A DNA stretch of 8,584 bases from Candidatus Lindowiibacteriota bacterium (GTDB lineage: Bacteria > Lindowbacteria > 2-12-FULL-62-27): contig JAHFCY010000148.1 in NCBI GenBank assembly GCA_023249255.1, positions 1 to 8,584 on the forward strand, written 5' to 3'. Positions 1-5,518 of the stretch are shown piece after piece (within the stretch, counting starts at the first letter, position 1; each line of letters begins with the position of its first letter). The notes under the pieces were generated by a model, which was not told the origin of the DNA, ran no database searches, and saw nothing but the letters and a program-made list of their open reading frames with translations. The position numbers were made by a program, and so were the translations under genes.

Positions 1-1906
1 CCAGTTGAACCACCACCCGTTTGGCGAAATCCACAATCGAAATGAACGTATGGCCGGATGGGATGTCGAGTTTATGTTTTTCCGAGTTGGGTCCCATCGC
101 GCCAAAATAGACCATGGCGATTTCAGTCGGCGTCAGATCCGTGAACTTGCCCGGCGCGTTCCAGTGCGCCTCAAGAGCCGATGTCACCGCTTCGAGATAC
201 AGACGGCGCGACCGGGACCTGTCGAGCAGCGTCATCGAGGCCCGCTCAAGTTTCAGAACTGACTCGAGAAGTTTGTCGGCATGCGGAATTGCGTCCGCCG
301 ACACCGCGCCGCTGTGACTTCCCTCCTGATAATACAGCCACTGCTGGGGCGGTTTCTCCATGAGAATGTGTGAGACGCCGATGGCGGAGGCAATCTGGCT
401 GGCCAGCGCAATCCGGCCGTCATCCGGCAAATCGGAATCAAGCTGAATTTCGGCATAGGTCGACGTCTGTCCGACCTTGCCGTTGATCCGGCCCATCATC
501 AGCGTCTGCGGGTCAACGTGCAAATAAGTTGCAAACCGTTCCCGTGGCGTCCTCGGCGGCCCGAACACGCATCGTTTGTCGGTCAATGACATCGCAAAAT
601 CGACGTGCTCCCCGGGAGCGTCCTGTCCCGGCGGCGTCTCCGTCAAATCTTCAGCGGACGTTTCCGCCTGCTCGGGTTTGCTGGAGACAAGTTCGGACAG
701 AGTGAACGGCATTGCGGTGGAATCCTGCGCCCCCGCCTTGGACATGACTGCGGCGGCTTCCTCAATCATCGATGCCGACTTCTGCGCCGATGTCCGGATG
801 GCCTCATCCATGCCGGACGGCAGCGACTCGACGGACGATTTGACCGCCTGCACGAACGCCGGCAGAACTTCTCCGAAAAAAATGTTTCGCCAGATGGATT
901 TCTGGAGGAACGAATCGATTTGCAGAAGTCGCAAAGCCAGCTGCCGAAGCATGGAAAACAGCAGTTGGGGAACGCGCGCAAAGAGAGGCTCCATTTTTTC
1001 AAACGGAACCATCAGAACCGTGCTCGATACGACCGCAACGACAGACGCCGTCCGGCGGGTTTTGAGCAGAAACGCCATTTCGCCGACCATGCTTCCACGG
1101 TCCCGAATGGTCTGGATCGTGCGACGCCCCACCACCACGTCCAGCCGGCCCTCCAGCAGAATGTACAGCTCCTTGGCCTCTTCACCGCTCGAACAGAGCG
1201 TCGCGCCGGCGGAAAACTTTTTGCCCTGGACTTTGGCAAGCGCATCCGCGGCCGAAGTCGCGTGAGTCAGGGCCGCCGGTGTCTGAAATGCCACGCCCCC
1301 GAAGAACGCAAAAAACGCGCCGGCATGGTCGTACGGCAAAGCAAGGCTGATCGGCAGGTCGGGCGGGAATGTATTCAGCATCCGGGACAACCGGCACGTT
1401 TCCAGGAATACATTTCCCGCGGCCTGCTGGGTCAGCGCATCCATGTCGCATGCGCCGCCGGCAAATCCATCGAGAGCGACCCGCACCTCCTCCAGGAAAC
1501 GCAAGAGACGCATGTCATGTTTCTTCAGGCGTTCGTTCGTGCGGTTGATCCGGCGCGAGAGTTCTTCGGCGATTTTGATTCCGAGGAGCGGCTTGCCGCG
1601 GACCGCGCTTTCAAAAGCGCCCTGGCGCATGTCGGCGGCCTGCAGACTGCATTCGGTCGCCGCGCGGATGGACGCCGTCCTGGGACAATTCAGAATCGGA
1701 GATATTTCTCCGATCAGTTGTCCGGGCGTGTCGAATCGCTCGATGACCGTGCCGTGTTTGTTGACGTCGTCAGCCGTGATCTGGGGTTTGGATGGAGAGA
1801 GCACCACTTCCAGCGCGCCGGATTTCAGAAAATAGAGCTCGTGGCCAATCTCTCCCTGAAGAAATAAATATTCGCCCGGCTTGAGCGAGCGAACGGCGTC
1901 CGTCAT
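1..1906 (-). CDS. Tandem cyclic-nucleotide-binding domain protein with unknown C-terminal region (3' end missing)
   Basis: The frame is open for 635 codons from an ATG at 1906-1904 to the left edge, with no stop inside the window. The start is set by GGAGGTG at 1917-1911. Residues 1-100 form a cyclic-nucleotide-binding (CNB) domain: PGEYLFLQGE at 10-19, then a phosphate-binding-cassette-like stretch with G66-E67 and P75-R76-T77-A78. A helical, Arg/Lys-rich stretch follows at about 105-145. A second CNB domain spans about 220-330, with G275-E276 and R285-T286-A287. In both domains the Glu and Arg are nine residues apart, as in ligand-binding PKA-type cassettes, so both could bind a cyclic nucleotide (inference). 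Helices (about 305-390) and an acidic Pro/Ser/Glu-rich linker (about 393-435) lead to a region at 458-635 that I do not recognise. No helix-turn-helix is seen, so this is not an ordinary Crp/Fnr regulator, and no signal peptide or membrane helix is evident. It is transcribed away from the epimerase-nuo genes. The CNB call is firm; the cellular role is unknown. Confidence 0.87.
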   Translation of the reverse strand, partial: MTDAVRSLKPGEYLFLQGEIGHELYFLKSGALEVVLSPSKPQITADDVNKHGTVIERFDTPGQLIGEISPILNCPRTASIRAATECSLQAADMRQGAFESAVRGKPLLGIKIAEELSRRINRTNERLKKHDMRLLRFLEEVRVALDGFAGGACDMDALTQQAAGNVFLETCRLSRMLNTFPPDLPISLALPYDHAGAFFAFFGGVAFQTPAALTHATSAADALAKVQGKKFSAGATLCSSGEEAKELYILLEGRLDVVVGRRTIQTIRDRGSMVGEMAFLLKTRRTASVVAVVSSTVLMVPFEKMEPLFARVPQLLFSMLRQLALRLLQIDSFLQKSIWRNIFFGEVLPAFVQAVKSSVESLPSGMDEAIRTSAQKSASMIEEAAAVMSKAGAQDSTAMPFTLSELVSSKPEQAETSAEDLTETPPGQDAPGEHVDFAMSLTDKRCVFGPPRTPRERFATYLHVDPQTLMMGRINGKVGQTSTYAEIQLDSDLPDDGRIALASQIASAIGVSHILMEKPPQQWLYYQEGSHSGAVSADAIPHADKLLESVLKLERASMTLLDRSRSRRLYLEAVTSALEAHWNAPGKFTDLTPTEIAMVYFGAMGPNSEKHKLDIPSGHTFISIVDFAKRVVVQL

Positions 1907-1910
1907 CAGC

Positions 1911-1917
1911 CACCTCC
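1911..1917 (-). promoter_or_regulatory. Shine-Dalgarno site of the CNB-domain gene
   Basis: Read on the minus strand this is GGAGGTG, followed four bases later by the ATG at 1906-1904 (six bases if counted from GGAGG). It is a near-perfect match to the 16S anti-SD and fixes the start of the long minus-strand frame. Confidence 0.75.
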
Positions 1918-1924
1918 GAATCTA

Positions 1925-1953
1925 TCTCTAACAATGATGACGGAGTGTGTCAA
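1925..1953 (-). promoter_or_regulatory. Possible sigma70-type promoter for the CNB-domain gene
   Basis: On the minus strand a perfect TTGACA (-35) lies at 1953-1948. After a 17-base spacer comes TAGAGA at 1930-1925, which matches only three of the six -10 consensus bases. Transcription would start around 1918, leaving a very short leader that barely includes the Shine-Dalgarno site. The -35 and the spacing are good and the -10 is poor, so this is a candidate only. Confidence 0.3.
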
Positions 1954-1959
1954 TCATCA
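1935..1959. repeat. Inverted repeat in the divergent intergenic region
   Basis: TGATGA at 1935-1940 is mirrored by TCATCA at 1954-1959 across 13 bases. It overlaps the TTGACA element of the minus-strand promoter candidate, so it could be an operator. The arms are only six bases and chance occurrence is quite possible. Confidence 0.25.
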
Positions 1960-1991
1960 GGGAAATTCGGCCCTTTTTCGGATCCGCCGGA

Positions 1992-1997
1992 TATGAT
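1992..1997 (+). promoter_or_regulatory. Possible -10 element for the epimerase-nuo genes
   Basis: TATGAT matches five of six bases of the sigma70 -10 consensus and lies 38 bases before the epimerase start. No good -35 is visible at 16-18 bases upstream; the nearest is a poor TTCGGC at 1966-1971 with a 20-base spacer. Transcription would start near 2004, inside the 2000-2012 palindrome. Weak candidate. Confidence 0.25.
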
Positions 1998-1999
1998 GG

Positions 2000-2012
2000 G
2001 ATGGATTCCATC
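2000..2012. repeat. Short palindrome before the epimerase ribosome binding site
   Basis: GATGGATTCCATC is a perfect inverted repeat with six-base arms around a single central T. It lies just downstream of the TATGAT element and 11 bases before the Shine-Dalgarno site, a position suited to an operator. A smaller one, ATCCGCCGGAT at 1982-1992, lies just upstream. Function is inferred from position only. Confidence 0.3.
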
Positions 2013-2022
2013 GCCACGCAAC

Positions 2023-2028
2023 GGGAGG
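2023..2028 (+). promoter_or_regulatory. Shine-Dalgarno site of the epimerase gene
   Basis: GGGAGG sits seven bases before the ATG at 2036, within a purine-rich run. This supports 2036 as the start. Confidence 0.7.
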
Positions 2029-2035
2029 GGGCAGG

Positions 2036-2947
2036 ATGAACATTCTGGTTTCCGGATCAACAGGATTGATCGGATCGGCTCTGACAGCCGCGCTGGCCCG
2101 GCAACAGCATCGAATCATCCGGCTCGTCAGGGGCACGCCGGCCGGGCCGGACGAAATCCGGTGGGACCCGATGGCCGGTCAAATCGAAAAGGCGGGGGTC
2201 GAGCAGGCCGACGCCGTGATCCATCTGGCAGGCGAAAATGTCGGCTCTCGCCGCTGGACATCGCCGCAAAAAACAAAAATCATGGACAGCCGGCGTATGG
2301 GAACCCGCACGCTCTCCGGAGCGTTCGCCCGCGCCGTCGCACTCTCCGGATCGAACCGGACACCACGGGTTTTCCTGTCGGCGTCGGCCATAGGCTATTA
2401 CGGCGATCGCGGTGAGGATGTCCTTCGGGAGGACAGCCACGCCGGCCACGGATTTTTACCGGACGTCTGCCGCGAATGGGAACAGGCAACCGAGGCGATC
2501 CAAAAAACAGACATACGCCTGTGTCTGCTTCGGATCGGCATTGTTCTCAGTCCAAAAGGCGGCGCGCTGGGACGCATGTTGACGCCCTTCAAACTCGGTC
2601 TTGGCGGGCCGATCGGCAGCGGCCGGCAGTACATGAGTTGGATAACCCTCGACGATGTTGTTGCCGCCATTTCGTTTGCCCTCACTTGCGATTCCCTGAA
2701 CGGTCCGGTCAACCTCGTCGGGCCCAATCCGGTGACGAACCGTGAATTCACCCGGACGCTCGGCCGCGTCCTGCATCGGCCGACGATTCTCCCGATGCCA
2801 GCCTTCGCGGCGCGGCTGGCCTTCGGCGAAATGGCCGACGCGCTTCTTCTGGCCGGTGCACGAGCCGTTCCATCACACCTCGACGCCGCCGGGTTTTCGT
2901 TCCGGCATCCCCGCCTCGAATATGCGCTGAACGATCTTTTGAAATAG
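2036..2947 (+). CDS. TIGR01777-family NAD(P)-binding epimerase (YfcH-like)
   Basis: A 303-residue protein, full length for the TIGR01777 family of extended short-chain dehydrogenase-like proteins (E. coli YfcH; sometimes labelled SulA-like). The N-terminus has the Rossmann dinucleotide loop G7-S-T-G10-L-I-G13. The family signatures follow in order: RWDP near residue 41, HLAGENV at 63-69, SASAIGYYGDRG from 115 with Tyr121/Tyr122, an LRIGIVLSPKGGAL block from 165, and the Gly-rich GLGGPIGSGRQYMSW stretch near 190-204. The C-terminal part (about 255-303, MADALLLAGAR...) matches the DUF1731 tail typical of the family. The protein should be cytoplasmic and bind NAD(P); its substrate is not known for the family. 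The gene starts with a strong Shine-Dalgarno site and ends 6 or 42 bases before nuoH with no terminator between, so the two are probably co-transcribed. Family assignment is firm; the reaction is unknown. Confidence 0.93.
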   Translation: MNILVSGSTGLIGSALTAALARQQHRIIRLVRGTPAGPDEIRWDPMAGQIEKAGVEQADAVIHLAGENVGSRRWTSPQKTKIMDSRRMGTRTLSGAFARAVALSGSNRTPRVFLSASAIGYYGDRGEDVLREDSHAGHGFLPDVCREWEQATEAIQKTDIRLCLLRIGIVLSPKGGALGRMLTPFKLGLGGPIGSGRQYMSWITLDDVVAAISFALTCDSLNGPVNLVGPNPVTNREFTRTLGRVLHRPTILPMPAFAARLAFGEMADALLLAGARAVPSHLDAAGFSFRHPRLEYALNDLLK

Positions 2948-2958
2948 ATTTGAATGGA

Positions 2959-2989
2959 AGGGGGAGTTGGGATAGAATCCCACCTGTTT
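2959..2989 (+). promoter_or_regulatory. nuoH translation-start region with a small hairpin
   Basis: A purine run with GGAG at 2963-2966 is followed by the inverted repeat TGGGAT-AGA-ATCCCA at 2968-2982. The ATG at 2990 is 23 bases from GGAG in linear sequence, which is too far. If the six-base-pair hairpin forms, the effective spacing is 8 bases, which is optimal. The repeat is seen directly; its role in start selection is inference. Confidence 0.35.
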
Positions 2990-4057
2990 ATGGACTTGAT
3001 ACTTGATCTCTTACCGATTCTGGTCAAAATGCTGGTTGGCTTTTTTGTCGTTCTGACAACCACCGCCTATCTGACGCTGGCCGAGCGAAAGTTTTCCGCG
3101 TACATGCAGGACCGCATCGGGCCCAATCGTGTCGGCCCGTTCGGACTTCTTCAGCCTCTCGCCGATGGCGTCAAATTCATATTCAAGGAAGACGTCGTCC
3201 CGAACCACGTCCACAAGGTGTTTTACATCGCCGCGCCGGCTCTCATGCTGGTGCCCGCTTTGCTCGGTTATGTCGTCATTCCATTCGGCGATTCCATTGA
3301 ACTCTTCGGCCGGACGATCACGCTTCAGATCGCCGACGTCGACATCGGCATTCTGTACATCCTGGCGATCGGCGGTCTTTCGGTCTACGGCCTCTTCATG
3401 GCCGGTTGGGCGTCGAACAACAAATATTCCCTGTTGGGCGGCCTTCGCGCGTCGGCTCAGATGGTCAGCTACGAACTGACGTTGGGCCTTTCAGTCGTCG
3501 GCGCGTTGCTCGTCTACGGCACCGCAAACCTTCGACAGATCGTTCTTCATCAGACGGAATATTGGACGCTGTTTGGGTCGATCCAGGTTCCGCACTGGGG
3601 CATTTTTCTTCAGCCGCTTGGATTTGTGCTCTTTCTCATTTCAGCCTTTGCGGAATCCAACCGCCTGCCGTTTGATCTTCCCGAAGCCGAAAACGAGCTG
3701 GTCGGCGGATATCACACCGAATACGGAAGCATGAAGTTCGCCATGTTTTTTATGGGCGAGTACACGGGCATGATCACGATCTCGGCGCTGACGGTCACGT
3801 TCTTTTTCGGCGGATGGCACATTCCGTGGATCGAGCATGCAGGCCTCACGCACAACGTCGTTGCGGCGCTTGGCGTGCTGGCTTTTCTCGCCAAGACCGC
3901 CTGCTTTCTGTTTCTGTTCATCTGGGTCCGGTGGACGCTTCCCCGGTTCCGCTACGACCAGCTCATGAGCCTGTCATGGAAAGGCGTCTTTCCGGCGGCT
4001 CTCCTCAATGTGTTCGGTACCGCGCTCTGCCTTTACGTCCTCAGGCGCCCGATGTAG
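2990..4057 (+). CDS. nuoH: NADH-quinone oxidoreductase subunit H (NuoH)
   Basis: Membrane subunit of complex I (ND1 homologue) that joins the peripheral and membrane arms and forms much of the quinone-binding chamber. From the ATG at 2990 it has 355 residues, normal for the family, with about eight or nine hydrophobic segments. Signatures: ERK at 32-34, followed by RIGPNRVGPFGLLQPLADG; SAFAESNRLPFDLPEAENE with Glu232 near the end; and VGGYHTEYGS, the acidic quinone loop with its conserved Glu residues. An in-frame ATG at 2954 would add 12 residues (MEGGVGIESHLF) but has no Shine-Dalgarno site and makes an atypical hydrophilic extension. I prefer 2990, though 2954 is not excluded. It follows the epimerase with no terminator and precedes nuoI by nine bases. 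The peripheral-arm gene nuoG, often found upstream of nuoH, is absent here. Confidence 0.96.
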   Translation: MDLILDLLPILVKMLVGFFVVLTTTAYLTLAERKFSAYMQDRIGPNRVGPFGLLQPLADGVKFIFKEDVVPNHVHKVFYIAAPALMLVPALLGYVVIPFGDSIELFGRTITLQIADVDIGILYILAIGGLSVYGLFMAGWASNNKYSLLGGLRASAQMVSYELTLGLSVVGALLVYGTANLRQIVLHQTEYWTLFGSIQVPHWGIFLQPLGFVLFLISAFAESNRLPFDLPEAENELVGGYHTEYGSMKFAMFFMGEYTGMITISALTVTFFFGGWHIPWIEHAGLTHNVVAALGVLAFLAKTACFLFLFIWVRWTLPRFRYDQLMSLSWKGVFPAALLNVFGTALCLYVLRRPM

Positions 4058-4066
4058 GATGCGGCC

Positions 4067-4582
4067 GTGATCGTTCGAAAACCACAGCTCAGCCTGACAC
4101 AGAAATTGTATCTGCCGGAAATTCTCCGTGGACTCATGATCACGATGCGCCATTTCCTGCGCCGGAAATCGGTGACCTACGAGTATCCGGAAAAAGCCAA
4201 ACCGGTGCCGGCAAATTTTCGCGGCTTGCATCGCCTCATCCAGCGGCCGACCGGCAAGGAACGCTGTGTGGCCTGCGAGCTCTGCCTCACAGCCTGCCCG
4301 GCCAACTGCATCTCGATGGTCGCGACCGACCCGAACGATCCGAATGTCGAAAAATTTCCTCTGAGATACGAGATCGACACCCTGCGCTGTATCTACTGCG
4401 GATTTTGCGAAGAAGCCTGTCCGTGCGATGCGATCGAGCTTACGCCGCATTACGAACAGGCGTCTTCCCGGCGCGAAGATTTCGTTCACGCCAAAAGCAG
4501 GCTCCTGGAGAATAACCAATTCGTTCCTGAAGGGGAGCGGATTTCACGCGTCAAAACAAACGAAACGTATCTGCGCGTCTAA
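4067..4582 (+). CDS. nuoI: NADH-quinone oxidoreductase subunit I (NuoI), 2x[4Fe-4S] ferredoxin-type
   Basis: Peripheral-arm subunit (TYKY homologue) that holds clusters N6a and N6b and relays electrons to N2 in NuoB. It has 171 residues, a usual length. Two CxxCxxCxxxCP motifs are intact: Cys67/70/73/77 (with Cys81 in the usual CPxxC context) and Cys108/111/114/118. The second reads ACPCDAI, with an extra Cys120 where many homologues have Val or Thr. The N-terminal amphipathic stretch (about 10-32) is expected to lie against the membrane arm. The start is GTG, supported by AGGA at 4056-4059 seven bases upstream; that site overlaps the nuoH stop, so translation is probably coupled. It ends with TAA 12 bases before nuoJ, in the same reading frame. 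Confidence 0.97.
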   Translation: MIVRKPQLSLTQKLYLPEILRGLMITMRHFLRRKSVTYEYPEKAKPVPANFRGLHRLIQRPTGKERCVACELCLTACPANCISMVATDPNDPNVEKFPLRYEIDTLRCIYCGFCEEACPCDAIELTPHYEQASSRREDFVHAKSRLLENNQFVPEGERISRVKTNETYLRV

Positions 4583-4594
4583 CACGGCCAACCC

Positions 4595-5200
4595 TTGATC
4601 ATCCTTCAAACTCTCTCGGCTCGATTGCCGGACATCCTGTTTTACCTCTTTGCCGGCCTGTCGCTCATCGGCGCCGTTCAGGTTCTCTGCCGGAGAAACC
4701 CGATGAATGCGGCGGTGTCGATGGTTGTCACCGTCCTGTCGATCGCAGTCCTGTATATTCTGCTGTCCGCGTATTTCATCGCGGCGGCGCAGATGATCGT
4801 CTATGCCGGCGCCATTGTCGTTCTCTTTATTTTCGTCATCATGCTCCTGAATCTCTCGGCGAAGGAAATCGGCCGGCGCCGATATACTCTTTTCAAAGCA
4901 TTCGCCGCCTTTGTCGCCGCAGCGGTCGGAGTCTCGCTCCTGCCGGGGGTTCGCGGGGCACCCCGGGCGATATCCGAACAACCCATCGATCCGTCGTTCG
5001 GGAGCGCCAAGACCGTCGGGCGGTTGCTCTTCGGGGAATTTCTTCTGCCATTCGAACTGACCAGCATTCTCATTCTGGCGGCCATGGTCGCCGGCGTCGT
5101 GCTGGCCAAGAGGGACATCACGCCGAATCGTACCTTCAGCCCCGTCGACGCAATTCTGGATCTCCTGTTGAAATCGGACCGGAAGGACAAATCGCCATGA
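4595..5200 (+). CDS. nuoJ: NADH-quinone oxidoreductase subunit J (NuoJ)
   Basis: Membrane subunit (ND6 homologue) between NuoH and NuoK/NuoN; its third helix takes part in coupling quinone chemistry to proton transport. It has 201 residues and five predicted membrane helices. Signatures: RRNPMNAA at 33-40, the YAGAIVVLFIFVIMLLNL helix from Tyr70, and LLPFELTSILILAAMVAGV near the C-terminal helix. The start is uncertain. The frame is closed at 4580-4582 by the nuoI stop, and the first possible start is TTG at 4595, with no Shine-Dalgarno site before it. TTG at 4625 would lose 10 residues. Translation probably depends on ribosomes leaving nuoI. The stop overlaps the nuoK start as ATGA. Confidence 0.93.
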   Translation: MIILQTLSARLPDILFYLFAGLSLIGAVQVLCRRNPMNAAVSMVVTVLSIAVLYILLSAYFIAAAQMIVYAGAIVVLFIFVIMLLNLSAKEIGRRRYTLFKAFAAFVAAAVGVSLLPGVRGAPRAISEQPIDPSFGSAKTVGRLLFGEFLLPFELTSILILAAMVAGVVLAKRDITPNRTFSPVDAILDLLLKSDRKDKSP

Positions 5201-5511
5201 GCCTCTTTCCGGTTGGACTTCAGCATTATCTGGCGCTTTCGGTGATTTTATTCGCCCTTGGAATCCTCACCGTCATCCTTCGCCGAAACCTGCTCATCAT
5301 CCTCATGGGCATCGAACTCATGCTCAACGCCGGCAATGTCGCGATCCTGGCGTTTTCAAAATTCAACGCGGCGATGTCCGGCCAGGTGTATGTCCTGTTG
5401 ACCATGACCGTCGCGGCTGCGGAGGCCGCTGTGGGGCTGGCGATCCTGATCGCGCTCTTTCGGACGCGCAAGACGGTCAACGCGGACGAGGCGACGTACC
5501 TGCGATGGTGA
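5197..5511 (+). CDS. nuoK: NADH-quinone oxidoreductase subunit K (NuoK)
   Basis: Small membrane subunit (ND4L homologue) with three helices, 104 residues, standard length. The two membrane glutamates required for proton transfer are present: Glu40 in LMGIELMLNAGN and Glu75 in VAAAEAAVGLAI, equivalent to E. coli Glu36 and Glu72. ATG at 5197 overlaps the nuoJ stop by four bases (ATGA) and has its own AAGGA at 5183-5187, nine bases upstream, so it can be translated both by coupling and by direct initiation. Confidence 0.97.
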   Translation: MSLFPVGLQHYLALSVILFALGILTVILRRNLLIILMGIELMLNAGNVAILAFSKFNAAMSGQVYVLLTMTVAAAEAAVGLAILIALFRTRKTVNADEATYLRW

Positions 5512-5518
5512 CAGTCCG

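Noticed and set aside
576-1867. Long plus-strand open frames (for example 605-1867 and 576-1265) opposite the CNB gene
   Set aside because: Their translations are low-complexity, Arg/Gln/Ser-rich and match no family, while the minus strand gives two clear CNB domains over the same bases. They are antisense shadows.
2948-2989. Hairpin at 2968-2982 considered as a transcription terminator between the epimerase and nuoH
   Set aside because: The stem has only six base pairs, is not GC-rich enough and has no following T run; it is more plausibly part of the translation-start region, or chance.
2398-3063. 221-codon minus-strand frame across the epimerase-nuoH junction
   Set aside because: It lies opposite well-conserved coding sequence and has no recognisable motif; it is a shadow.
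3814-4515. 233-codon plus-strand frame spanning the nuoH end and nuoI
   Set aside because: It is out of frame with two strongly conserved subunits and its Arg/Pro/Ser-rich translation has no domain.
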